Part shown: positions 24,071 to 32,364 of the stretch, in pieces | Layout of the letters: each line of letters starts with the position of its first letter | How positions within the stretch are numbered: position 1 is the stretch's first letter | Assembly: GCA_965232455.1 (NCBI GenBank) | Contig: OZ246981.1 | Coordinates: 1,984,001 to 2,048,000 of the forward strand | Direction: 5' to 3' | Source: JBFGFX01 sp965232455 | GTDB taxonomy: Bacteria; Pseudomonadota; Gammaproteobacteria; Steroidobacterales; Woeseiaceae | Length of the DNA: 64,000 nt | Notes under the pieces: model-generated | Database searches by the model: none | What the model was told of the DNA's origin: nothing | The model's input: only the letters and a program-made list of their open reading frames with translations | Position numbers and translations under genes: made by a program

Positions 24071-26727
24071 CAGGATTTCCCGCTACCGGTGATCAGCCGC
24101 GATTCGGGACGCTCCTCTGTGTCAGGATAAAAGGACGTTTGCGCCAGCGACGGGATAGCATCCCCACGAAGCGCCGGACTGAAATAGAATCCCTGCACCA
24201 GATTGCAGCCCAGGCCGCTCAGGTACCGGACCTGCCGTATGTCCTCGACACCCTCGGCGACGACGGTCAGTCCCATCGCACGGCCCATCGCGATGATGGT
24301 CGCAATGATCGATGAATTCTCATGATCGTCGATCAGACCACGCATGAACATCCGGTCAATTTTCAAGCAGTCCAGAGGCAGGCGCCGAATCGAATTCAGA
24401 CAGGAATAACCGGTACCGAAATCGTCGATCGCGAGACTGACTCCGATATCCTTGAGTTCAGTGAACGTCCTGAGAGATTCGCTTTCCGTCTGCAACGCGG
24501 TTTCGGTCACTTCGATCTGCAAATAGCGCGGATCGAGACCCGAGTCGTTCAGGGCCTGCCGAACCGCCCTGATGATTCGACCACGGCGAAAATGCGTCCC
24601 GGAGATATTCACGGCAATCTTCAGACTCGGAAGTCCGGCGGCGGTCCATTCGACCGCCTGCCGGCAGGCCTCGGTGAGCACCCATTCGCCGAGTACTTCG
24701 ATCAAGCCGATCCTTTCGATGACAGGTATGAACTCCGACGGAGACACCAGGCCCGATTGCTCCTGGGTCCACCGCACCAACGCCTCGACGCCCACCATAC
24801 GCCCGGTCGTGAGCTCGACCTGCGGCTGGTAGTGGAGTTCGAAGTCTCCATTCCTCAGCGCGATACGAAGATCCTGCTCCAACGCCAGGCGGGCCTGAGC
24901 GGCCTTGGTGAGATCGGGTGAATAGAACGCGTAGCGGTTTTTGCCGGCATGTTTTGCGGCGTACATCGCGCTGTCCGCCGACTGCAGGAGCGTTTCGTAG
25001 CTTTCGCCGTCGTCCGGATACATCGTGATGCCGACGCTGGCCATCGGCTGAATCTCACGACCGGCCAACGTGCAACTCTCCGATATCGCTTCCAGGCATT
25101 TCTGGGCGACGTTGGATGCCAGGTGAGGCTGCTCGATGTTCTGAGCCAAAATACAGAATTCGTCCCCGCCCAGACGCGCCACGAGATCGGAATCACGGAC
25201 CACGTTACTGATCCGCGAGGCAACGGTACAAAGCAGCTGGTCGCCCGCGAGGTGGCCCAGACTGTCATTGACGTCCTTGAACTCGTCGAGATCGAAAAAG
25301 AGGATGGCCAACCTTTGCCGGCTGCGTTTCGCGATTTTTATCGCGTCCTTGACCCGCCGCTCGAAGTAGGCCCGGTTGGCGAGACCGGTCAACGCATCGT
25401 GATAGGCGAGGTTGTGGATGTATTGTTCCGATTTCCTAAGATTGGTGATGTCCTTGATCGTCACCAGCCGGTTCGCCCCGCCCGTCCGATCCCCCCCGAG
25501 GGCATGAATGGTCATCATTACCATGTAGTCGCAGTCGTCGTCGCGTTTCCCGACGTACTCCCCTTCCCAGCGATCGTCCGCCATTTCCGACGAGAAATCG
25601 TCCACGTCCGGCATGATCGCCGGCAGTTTTGCGCCGATCGCATCAGCGGACGCCACGCCGGTGATGTCGCAGAACGAACGATTTACGGACAAGACCGTCC
25701 AGTCACCGTCGACCAGCGCGACGCCGTCGCTGACGCGATCGGCGAGGTACGTCGACAGGTCGAGGTCGTCGGAAAAATCGGTCCCCGACTGTGCAGGTCG
25801 CGCCAGAATCAGAATGCGGCTGATTCGCCGTTGCCCCTCTGCCCGGCGTTCTATGAGCCCGAACAGATTGACGGGCTTGGACGTGCCGTCGGCATGGAGC
25901 AACATGCAGCTCATGTCCTGAAAAACGCCGTTGACGGCGAGCTGCTTCATCGTCTGCGGTGTAAGCCCTCCGACCATGATCGTACTGAGCTGATTGTTCA
26001 GCAAATCGGCGCGTTCGTAACCGAGAAACTGGGCGAGCTGCGGGTTCAGATCGATCACCTCGCCGTCGGCGGTAATCGTGAGCCGCAGGTTGCCGAGAAC
26101 GTCCAGTATCCGATCCAACTGCTGGTTGCGCTGTTTCTCGTCCTCCTCCCTCTGCCGCTCGATGGACAGATTTTCCCACTCCATCACCGTGCCCAGACGC
26201 TCCCCGGACGGGGCATGGACCGGATTGGCGACGATCTGGTAGACCTCGCCGCCAAATGAGATGTTGCTCGAAAAACGCCCTGACAGACGCTCCAGCATCG
26301 CTCGCCGGGCGGCCGGATTGCGGTGGAACTCGTCAACGCTTCGGCCGACTATTTTCGTTGAGTCGAAACCCGGAAAATCGTCCGCAATTTTCGACTCGGC
26401 GCGCCGGAACATGTCGAGGATGGACGCGTTGACGTACACGATCTTCAGGTCTTTATCGCAGATCATGACGTTCGCATTGACGTTGTCCAGGGCTGCGCAC
26501 AGCCGGGCATGATCGAGATGCACGCTTGCACCGTCCTCGAGCTGCGAGCGTGTTTTGTGCGCCGGTTTCAGAACCGCGGCAAACAACCCGCTGGACGCCG
26601 CGGTCCCGCAGACGTCGTTACCGCGGTGAGCGATTGGCAGCTTCCGCCCCAGTTTCGCAAGCGTCTCGCGAAAGCGCGCGGGCCATCTGTCCGCCATCGG
26701 CTCGTCAATATCGTCGCGCGTCTCCAC
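24070..26727 (-). CDS. PAS-GGDEF-EAL c-di-GMP enzyme, 885 aa
   Basis: Cytoplasmic bifunctional-type protein with no membrane helix. PAS1 (about 70-200: ALDNVNANVMICDKDLKIVY) is closely similar to the three PAS domains of the chemoreceptor at 57.5-60.4 kb. PAS2 (about 205-320) and PAS3 (about 325-440) follow. The GGDEF domain (about 445-610) has an intact LGGDEF and an RxxD I-site (RDSD). The EAL domain (about 615-860) keeps EALVRW, NISGTHF, EVTET, DDFGTG and AEGVE, so phosphodiesterase activity is expected. A GTG start is used. It is divergent from motAB and translationally linked to the HDOD gene. A weak sigma-28-like site (TCAAGCGA, 11 nt, GTCGACAA; 26775-26801) lies just upstream. Confidence 0.93.
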   Translation of the reverse strand: METRDDIDEPMADRWPARFRETLAKLGRKLPIAHRGNDVCGTAASSGLFAAVLKPAHKTRSQLEDGASVHLDHARLCAALDNVNANVMICDKDLKIVYVNASILDMFRRAESKIADDFPGFDSTKIVGRSVDEFHRNPAARRAMLERLSGRFSSNISFGGEVYQIVANPVHAPSGERLGTVMEWENLSIERQREEDEKQRNQQLDRILDVLGNLRLTITADGEVIDLNPQLAQFLGYERADLLNNQLSTIMVGGLTPQTMKQLAVNGVFQDMSCMLLHADGTSKPVNLFGLIERRAEGQRRISRILILARPAQSGTDFSDDLDLSTYLADRVSDGVALVDGDWTVLSVNRSFCDITGVASADAIGAKLPAIMPDVDDFSSEMADDRWEGEYVGKRDDDCDYMVMMTIHALGGDRTGGANRLVTIKDITNLRKSEQYIHNLAYHDALTGLANRAYFERRVKDAIKIAKRSRQRLAILFFDLDEFKDVNDSLGHLAGDQLLCTVASRISNVVRDSDLVARLGGDEFCILAQNIEQPHLASNVAQKCLEAISESCTLAGREIQPMASVGITMYPDDGESYETLLQSADSAMYAAKHAGKNRYAFYSPDLTKAAQARLALEQDLRIALRNGDFELHYQPQVELTTGRMVGVEALVRWTQEQSGLVSPSEFIPVIERIGLIEVLGEWVLTEACRQAVEWTAAGLPSLKIAVNISGTHFRRGRIIRAVRQALNDSGLDPRYLQIEVTETALQTESESLRTFTELKDIGVSLAIDDFGTGYSCLNSIRRLPLDCLKIDRMFMRGLIDDHENSSIIATIIAMGRAMGLTVVAEGVEDIRQVRYLSGLGCNLVQGFYFSPALRGDAIPSLAQTSFYPDTEERPESRLITGSGKS

Positions 26728-26915
26728 CCCGGGTCGTGTCCTCTTGATGTCTGCGTTATCCAGCTCCTAAGTATTTGTCGACCAAGTAGTCAATCGCTTG
26801 AGGCTGTTGCGGCGGTTGGAGCGGTGCGTTATCGGGCCGCGACGCCGTCCGCAATCGCACGGTCGGCGTAACTCGGCGACGCCGTCTGGACTGCTCCGGG
26901 ACGTTCGTAGCGGGT

Positions 26916-26942
26916 TAAAGAGATACGCCGTTCGGCCGATAA
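26916..26942 (+). promoter_or_regulatory. Sigma-28 (FliA) promoter of motAB
   Basis: TAAAGAGA, an 11-nt spacer and GCCGATAA: the -10 is a perfect match to the FliA consensus, the -35 matches at 6/8 including TAAAG, and spacing is exact. It lies about 95 nt upstream of the motA TTG. The rest of the 26728-27037 stretch holds the divergent EAL upstream region and nothing else recognisable. Confidence 0.85.
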
Positions 26943-27037
26943 GGACGTTAGGGCCTGCGAACACGCCCTGGAAGACCACACGCGCGCATGGGCTGACGGC
27001 CTACCTGCGGGCATTATGGTGAACGGAGACAAAATCC

Positions 27038-27799
27038 TTGGATCTTGCAACCCTTATCGGCTTGATTGGCGCGTTCGCGATAGTACTAACGTCGATTCTC
27101 CTCGGGGGTTCTGCCAGTACTTTCGTCAACACGCCATCGCTGCTCGTCGTACTCGGGGGAACCTTTCTCGTTACGATGATGAAGTTCAGCCTGGGTAGTT
27201 TTCTCAGCGCCACCTCGGTGGCGGTGAAAGCATTCATCCACAAACCGCTGTCGCCGGAAGAATTGATTCAGAAGGCCGTTGAACTGGCAAATACGGCCCG
27301 TCAGGGCGGTCTCCTCGCATTGGAGGATGCTGATGTCCCGGACGAATTCATGAAGAACGGCCTCGATCTGCTGGTCGACGGGCATCCGGCGGACGTCGTC
27401 CGTTCGATGCTGATGAAAGACCTGCAGTTGACCCTGAAACGGCACGGCGACGGACAGGACATTTTCAAGGCCATCGGCGACGTAGGCCCGGCGATGGGGA
27501 TGATCGGGACGCTGATCGGTCTCGTGCAGATGCTCGCCAACATGGACGATCCCAAGCAGATCGGGCCCGCCATGGCGGTTGCTCTGCTGACCACGTTGTA
27601 CGGCGCGATTCTCGCGAACATGATCGCGTTACCGATCGCCGACAAGCTGGCCGTCCGCAGCGGCGAGGAGAATAGTCGCAAGTCGTTGATTATTGACGCA
27701 CTTCTCGGTATTCAAGCTGGTCAGAACCCGCGCGTCATCGAAAACATGCTGGCAACCTATCTGCCGCGATCCAAGCGCCAGCAGGACGAGGAGGCGTAG
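27038..27799 (+). CDS. motA: Flagellar stator protein MotA/PomA, 253 aa
   Basis: Ion-channel half of the flagellar motor stator. The start is a TTG with GGAG 9 nt upstream. Four membrane helices are visible (about 3-25, 31-52, 150-172, 180-202). The cytoplasmic loop contains the conserved charged stretch before PAMGMIGTLIGLVQML. The sequence DLATLIGLIGAF and the GP-A-x-G-MIGTL motif fit the PomA (Na+-type) branch more than E. coli MotA, but ion choice is inference. It is immediately followed by motB with no gap. Confidence 0.95.
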   Translation: MDLATLIGLIGAFAIVLTSILLGGSASTFVNTPSLLVVLGGTFLVTMMKFSLGSFLSATSVAVKAFIHKPLSPEELIQKAVELANTARQGGLLALEDADVPDEFMKNGLDLLVDGHPADVVRSMLMKDLQLTLKRHGDGQDIFKAIGDVGPAMGMIGTLIGLVQMLANMDDPKQIGPAMAVALLTTLYGAILANMIALPIADKLAVRSGEENSRKSLIIDALLGIQAGQNPRVIENMLATYLPRSKRQQDEEA

Positions 27800-28669
27800 A
27801 TGTCTGACACGGCCCCCGCAAAAAAGGAAAGCAAAGGCGTTCCTGCGTGGGTGATGACCTTTGCGGATCTGATGACGTTGCTCATGTGCTTTTTCGTACT
27901 CCTCCTGGCGTTCTCCGAAATGGACGTCGCGAAATTCAAGCAGCTTTCCGGGTCCATGAAAGAAGCGTTCGGGGTTCAGGCGGAGATCGAGGCTCGGACC
28001 ATCCCGAAGGGGACCAGCATCATCGCGCAGGAATTCAGCCCCGGAACACCGGACCCAACCGCCGTCAATCAGATTCGGCAATTCACCATCGACTCGAACA
28101 AGAACACGCTGGATGCGCTTTCGAGGGAACTGGAGGAACTCGAGGAAGCAAGACGGCATGCGCGTCGCCTGCGTGAAGCACTAAGAGAGGAAATCAGAAG
28201 AGGCAGTATTGCAATCGAAGTGGAGGGCGCAAAAGTGATCATACATATTCTTGAAAAAGCATCTTTTTCGTCCGGTAGCGCCGACGTCCGCCGGGATTTC
28301 ATCCCCGTGTTGAAGAAAATCGCGGGCTTGATCATCAGCAAGAACGGCAGCGTGACGGTGTCCGGACACACGGACAACGTCCCGATCTCGAACAATCGCT
28401 TTCGGTCGAACTGGGAACTGTCCACGTCCCGCGCCGTGTCCGTCGCGCATGAACTGCTGGGCGCCGCCCCTCTCGATCAGAGCCGCTTTGTCGTCGAGGG
28501 GCACGCGGACACGCAGCCGTTGGCGGACAACGACACGGCCGCAAACCGCGCAAGGAACCGCCGGGTCGACATCAGCATCATCAGGGGGGCCAACCAGGAC
28601 ATCGAGGAATCCACCAGCATCAATGAGGCCGTGGCGTCGACCGGCACGGAGGCTTCCGACAATGACTAG
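27800..28669 (+). CDS. motB: Flagellar stator protein MotB/PomB, 289 aa
   Basis: N-terminal plug-helix protein with a single membrane helix (about 15-40). In WVMTFADLMTLLMCFFVLLLAFS the Asp is the ion-carrying residue. A linker is followed by an OmpA-like peptidoglycan-binding domain (about 135-265) with SGHTDNVPI, NWELSTSRAVSV and NRARNRRVDI. It anchors the stator to the wall. It begins at the base after the motA stop and its 3' end overlaps the PilZ-like gene by 8 nt. Confidence 0.95.
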   Translation: MSDTAPAKKESKGVPAWVMTFADLMTLLMCFFVLLLAFSEMDVAKFKQLSGSMKEAFGVQAEIEARTIPKGTSIIAQEFSPGTPDPTAVNQIRQFTIDSNKNTLDALSRELEELEEARRHARRLREALREEIRRGSIAIEVEGAKVIIHILEKASFSSGSADVRRDFIPVLKKIAGLIISKNGSVTVSGHTDNVPISNNRFRSNWELSTSRAVSVAHELLGAAPLDQSRFVVEGHADTQPLADNDTAANRARNRRVDISIIRGANQDIEESTSINEAVASTGTEASDND

Positions 28670-29273
28670 TGAAAAAGAAAACCGCCGCTCGTTCCGGGTC
28701 GTCGAATCCGTGCTGTTGAAGTACGACGTCATCGACGAAGTCGACTTCGACATGGGGCTGCACAGGTGGCAGCTCCGTTCGGGCGGCTTCTCGTCGGTGC
28801 GATCGAAAGTGGCGGACCTGGACGCCCGCCTGGAAGAGATTCTGTTCCGGCTCGGCAACGAGTCCGCCGCCTGTCGAGACGCAATAAGGCTGGTGAACCA
28901 AAAACTCGAAGTCGTTCTGGAGACGCTGCCCGAATTCCGCCAATCCAAGGAATCCCTCGCAAACGTCCCGGTACAGGAATGCGAGGTGAGTGCGGACAGC
29001 ATCGTTTTCGCAAGCGACGAAGCGCTCAAGCTGGATACGAAGTTGTGGTTACGTTTCGTATTGACTTCGGACAACCGCTTCGTCGAAACTTTCGGCTCCG
29101 TATTGAAGTGCACGGAGCGGGATGAGCCCGAAGGTCAGCCGCAGCGCTATCGGATCGTGGCATGCTTTCATGGAATGCCGAACGCGGAACGCGAAACTCT
29201 GATCCAGCACCTGTTCTCGATGCAGTCGCAAACGCTGCGCATGCGACGGATACAAGCGGACGAGGGCAACTGA
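28662..29273 (+). CDS. PilZ-like protein co-translated with motB, 203 aa
   Basis: ATG at 28662 overlaps the motB stop, which implies coupled translation. The first residues EKENRRSFRVVESVLLKY contain the RxxxR arginine pair of PilZ domains. The second PilZ motif, normally (D/N)xSxxG, is degenerate (SADSIVF, no Gly). About 50 helical residues are inserted after the RxxxR segment. It may sense c-di-GMP and brake the motor as YcgR/FlgZ do. The degenerate second motif leaves binding in doubt. Confidence 0.7.
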   Translation: MTSEKENRRSFRVVESVLLKYDVIDEVDFDMGLHRWQLRSGGFSSVRSKVADLDARLEEILFRLGNESAACRDAIRLVNQKLEVVLETLPEFRQSKESLANVPVQECEVSADSIVFASDEALKLDTKLWLRFVLTSDNRFVETFGSVLKCTERDEPEGQPQRYRIVACFHGMPNAERETLIQHLFSMQSQTLRMRRIQADEGN

Positions 29274-29341
29274 CGGCGGCTGCGTCACTGGTATTCGCGG
29301 ATCGTACCCGCTGCGCTGATGGAAGAACCGGGCGAGAATAC

Positions 29342-30175
29342 ATGACCAGTAGACGCTACAAGGAAACTGTACGGCTGAGACCGGTGACCGAACGGTCAAT
29401 CGGGACCACAGCGTTCTTTCGTAACCGCATGCTCTTCAAGGTGCTGTTCGAGGAGCTGAACAAGGGAGGACAGCGACACTATTCCGTTCTATTCCACGCC
29501 AGTTCGGTCGGCGCCGAAGTGTATTCGTTCGTCATCCACCATCGGGTCAACGGCTATTCCGAGGACTTTTCCCTGACCGTACACGCCACCGACCTGGAAC
29601 CCGCCTTTGTCGACTACGCGGCGAACGGCAGTTATCCCTCCGGAATACTGGCCGGTCTGCAGAGCAGCGAACGTTCCTGTTTTCTACAGAATGGGGAGAC
29701 CGTCCAGATTGTTGAAGACGTGAGGCGCCAGGTCGAGTTTTTGGGTGCTACCAACTTCATGGACTTCGAGGCCCAGCAGAAATACGACGTCGTTTTTCTC
29801 CTGAACGCATTGATTTACGTACCCGCCGACCAACAGACGCTGCTATTGGACAGGATAGCGTCCTACAACACCCGTTTTCTCGTGACGACCGGCTTCCATA
29901 TGGAAAGCATCAAACAAGACCTCACACGGTGCGCGTACAGTCCGGTTGCCCGGGAATTGAAATCCATTCATGACGGCTGGACGGATCGCAGGGTCCCGGC
30001 GCCGGTCACCGAGCAGCGGCCGGGTATCTACGCCGATTGGAGTTTGCCGGAATTCGCTGAAATTGAAGACCACCAATACAAGTATTGCAGTCTGTTCACG
30101 AAATCGGCGCAGCCGCCCCCATCGCTCAGTGAGCCGGCGACGCCCGCCCCCGCCGAGCATGAACGCGACAGATAA
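29342..30175 (+). CDS. Degenerate CheR-like methyltransferase-fold protein, 277 aa
   Basis: ATG at 29342 follows the PilZ-like gene by 68 nt. The protein parallels the catalytic domain of the CheR encoded at 55284. HASSVGAEVYSFVIHH stands in place of CheR's SAGCSTGEEPYSIAI, VHATDLEPAFVDYA in place of CTDLDSDVLNTC, and YDVVFLLNALIYV in place of FDVIFCRNVIIYF. The SAM-binding Gly-rich loop is changed (the GCSTGEE equivalent reads ASSVGAE), and the usual N-terminal all-helical CheR domain is missing. Methyl transfer may therefore be lost. Its 3' end overlaps the convergent DUF2802 gene by 50 nt. Linkage to motAB suggests a motor- or c-di-GMP-related role. Confidence 0.65.
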   Translation: MTSRRYKETVRLRPVTERSIGTTAFFRNRMLFKVLFEELNKGGQRHYSVLFHASSVGAEVYSFVIHHRVNGYSEDFSLTVHATDLEPAFVDYAANGSYPSGILAGLQSSERSCFLQNGETVQIVEDVRRQVEFLGATNFMDFEAQQKYDVVFLLNALIYVPADQQTLLLDRIASYNTRFLVTTGFHMESIKQDLTRCAYSPVARELKSIHDGWTDRRVPAPVTEQRPGIYADWSLPEFAEIEDHQYKYCSLFTKSAQPPPSLSEPATPAPAEHERDR

Positions 30176-30545
30176 GCTTCGCCTCGGCTTCGTTGAGCCC
30201 GCATGTCCTGGTGAGTTCTTCGGCGGTGGCTCCGAATCTCGCCATGCGGGCAGCATGTTCAAACGGTAACTCGCCGGGCTGAGCAGCCGGAGCCGACACC
30301 GGCCGTCGTGCCAGCTCTTCGACACGCTCCTGCAGCATTGCCAGCCGGCGTTCGAGGAAGCCGCTCAGAACCGTATCCGGGTTGATCCTCGACTGCGGAT
30401 TTGCGCCTGTCCGGCCTTCCCAAAAAGAACGGTTCCGCCTGATCAGATACTGAAACCGGAACAGCGCCTTCGAGGCCACAAACAGGAACACCACGTTCGC
30501 GATGAGCAAGCCATAAAGCGTAAAAGTAGAAAGCGTCTCCATCAT
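30126..30545 (-). CDS. DUF2802 membrane protein of the fliA cluster, 139 aa
   Basis: One N-terminal membrane helix (about 8-27, LYGLLIANVVFLFVASKALF), a coiled coil (FLERRLAMLQERVEELARR) and a C-terminal helical DUF2802 motif (HAARMARFGATAEELTRTCGLNEAEAKLICRVH) that looks like a small helix-turn-helix. Such genes are regularly found downstream of fliA in polar-flagellar clusters; the function is unknown. It is translationally coupled to the small gene before it (ATGA overlap). Confidence 0.8.
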   Translation of the reverse strand: MMETLSTFTLYGLLIANVVFLFVASKALFRFQYLIRRNRSFWEGRTGANPQSRINPDTVLSGFLERRLAMLQERVEELARRPVSAPAAQPGELPFEHAARMARFGATAEELTRTCGLNEAEAKLICRVHARRGRASPAH

Positions 30546-30766
30546 ATAAACTCGTCTATCGTTCGTTTGTCGTCTGTCGAATCATTGTCCGTTCGTCGCT
30601 GATCGTCTTCCTGCCGCTCCGGATCCTCGTCGTTGTCAGGAGTGGGCCGCTTCTCCGACGGCGGATTGCGCCTCTGTCCCGACGGCCGATCCTTTTCCGA
30701 CGGCTGCACCGGTTTCACCGGATAGGTCGGCCGGATGTTGTTGATACGTGAAATCCTGTCGGCCAT
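30542..30766 (-). CDS. Small charged hypothetical protein, 74 aa
   Basis: Very hydrophilic, almost half Asp/Glu/Arg/Lys plus Pro; a conserved-looking start ADRISRINNIRPTYPVKPVQ and a disordered tail ending TIDEFI. It starts 9 nt after fliA and overlaps the DUF2802 gene. Position and coupling support that it is expressed. The product is probably intrinsically disordered; no function is assigned. Confidence 0.6.
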   Translation of the reverse strand: MADRISRINNIRPTYPVKPVQPSEKDRPSGQRRNPPSEKRPTPDNDEDPERQEDDQRRTDNDSTDDKRTIDEFI

Positions 30767-30775
30767 TGTCGTGCG

Positions 30776-31492
30776 CTATCTGTCGATGGTCGCGCGCAGC
30801 CTGGAGAGCGCCTGACCGTGTATTTGACAAACCCGCGATTCGCTGACCCCCAGCACTTCGCCGATTTCCTTCAGATTCAACTCACGTTCGTAATACAGCG
30901 ACAGAACCATCTGTTCCTTCTCGGGAAGGCGGTGAATCGCCTTTACGAGTTTCTCTCGGAACTGATGGTCGCTGAACTGTTTTTCCGGCTCGGCGTCCGG
31001 ATCGCTGGCGACCTGCCGCGCAGGCTTGGTTTCGTCGAGCGCCTCGTCCAGACTGAAAAGACTGCAGCCCGCGGTATCACGCAGGATTCCGTGGTATTCC
31101 TCCAGCGAGATGTCCAGTTTGGCTGCCACTTCCCAAGATTTGGCGTGCCGGCCCTTCTCAGCCTCGATGTCGCGAATCGCGGTCGAAAGCTCCCGCTGTT
31201 TTCTGTGAACGGAGCGCGGTGTCCAGTCGTGACGCCGTACTTCGTCAATCATCGCGCCACGAATGCGAATCCCGGCGAACGTCGCGAAACTCGCACCACG
31301 CGACGCATCATAGTTGTTGGCTGCCTCCAGAAGCCCCATCATGCCCGACTGGATCAGGTCGTCGATCTCCGTATGAGCGGGAAGACGCGCGATCAGGTGA
31401 AAAGCAATTCGTTTTACCAGGCCGATGTTTTCTGCAATCAGTCGCTCCTGTTCCTGCGGATCTTTCACCAGTGGGGTTTCGTAGGCGATCAT
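30776..31492 (-). CDS. fliA: Flagellar sigma factor FliA (sigma-28), 238 aa
   Basis: Directs RNA polymerase to late flagellar and chemotaxis promoters (TAAAGTTT-N11-GCCGATAA). The start MIAYETPLVKD at 31492 overlaps the fleN stop by 4 nt. Region 2 reads LVKRIAFHL, then DDLIQSGMMGLLEAANNYDASRGASFATFAGIRIRGAMIDEVR. Region 3 contains ELSTAIRDIEAEKGR. Region 4 reads LPEKEQMVLSLYYERELNLKEIGEVLGVSESRVCQIHGQAL. Its targets in this window probably include motAB and the two cheY genes. Confidence 0.97.
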   Translation of the reverse strand: MIAYETPLVKDPQEQERLIAENIGLVKRIAFHLIARLPAHTEIDDLIQSGMMGLLEAANNYDASRGASFATFAGIRIRGAMIDEVRRHDWTPRSVHRKQRELSTAIRDIEAEKGRHAKSWEVAAKLDISLEEYHGILRDTAGCSLFSLDEALDETKPARQVASDPDAEPEKQFSDHQFREKLVKAIHRLPEKEQMVLSLYYERELNLKEIGEVLGVSESRVCQIHGQALSRLRATIDR

Positions 31493-32364
31493 GACAGGTC
31501 CCCGGCTTGCCGGGCCTCCGTCGATACGAGGCGCTCGAGAAAGAATTCGACCGTACCTTTGGGACACGTCTGGGCAGGCAGGCGGATCATCGAATCCGCG
31601 AAATGCCTGAACGCTTTGGCGGACCAGCTCCTTGGATAGGCGTCCACCACGGCGCGCTGTTCCTGGATCGCTCGCTTCAGGTAAACGTCCTGCGGAATGT
31701 TGCCAGAGTGCCGCAGGACGACGTCGAGGAACTGCCCGCTGACCTTGTTGATCTTGGAGAAAAGCCTCCGACCGCTTGCGGCGTCCTGCGTCATGTTCGT
31801 CACGATATGAAAATGCGAAATGTCATATTCACGACTGAACAGTTTGATCAAAGCGTAGGAATCGGTGATTGAGGAGGGCTCGTCACAGACGACAACCACG
31901 GCGTGATGCGCCGCCTGAGTAAACCGGGCGACGCTATCCGAAATTCCGGCTGCGGTGTCGACGATCAGAATTTCCGGCTGGGTCGCCATCTCGCTGAACG
32001 ATTGAATAATCGAAGCCTGTGCCCGCGGCGGCAATTCGAGCATCGATCGATTTCCGGACGAAGCCGGCACAATACGCAGGCCACGAGGTCCCTTGACGAT
32101 CGTGCAATCGATATCCGCCTCGCCGCTGAGAACGTGGGAAAGGTTGAATCTCGGCTGCAGGCCGAGCAGGACATCGACGTTGGCAAGCCCGAGATCGGCA
32201 TCGAACAACATCACGTTGCGCCGCAGCCCGGCCAGTGTGACGGCGAGGTTGGTCGCAACGCTGGTCTTGCCGACCCCGCCCTTTCCGCTGGTGACTGATA
32301 TCACGCGCACGGGGCGGCGGGACATCGCGGTTTCGAGCTGCAGTGACTGGCTGTTCTTATGCAT
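31489..32364 (-). CDS. fleN: FleN/FlhG MinD-like ATPase, flagellar number control, 291 aa
   Basis: ParA/MinD-family ATPase with the deviant Walker A KGGVGKTS near residue 27, the switch DADLGLANVDVLLGL and Walker B ILIVDTAAGIS. In polar flagellates it limits flagellar number by binding FleQ and stimulating FlhF GTPase. The start at 32364 overlaps flhF by 8 nt. A C-terminal amphipathic region (FFLERLVSTEARQ) could serve membrane binding. Confidence 0.95.
   Translation of the reverse strand: MHKNSQSLQLETAMSRRPVRVISVTSGKGGVGKTSVATNLAVTLAGLRRNVMLFDADLGLANVDVLLGLQPRFNLSHVLSGEADIDCTIVKGPRGLRIVPASSGNRSMLELPPRAQASIIQSFSEMATQPEILIVDTAAGISDSVARFTQAAHHAVVVVCDEPSSITDSYALIKLFSREYDISHFHIVTNMTQDAASGRRLFSKINKVSGQFLDVVLRHSGNIPQDVYLKRAIQEQRAVVDAYPRSWSAKAFRHFADSMIRLPAQTCPKGTVEFFLERLVSTEARQAGDLS

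Noticed and set aside
30776..31492. Expected cheYZA directly after fliA, as in many polar flagellates
   Set aside because: The genes after fliA are a small charged protein and DUF2802; the che operon is 30 kb away.
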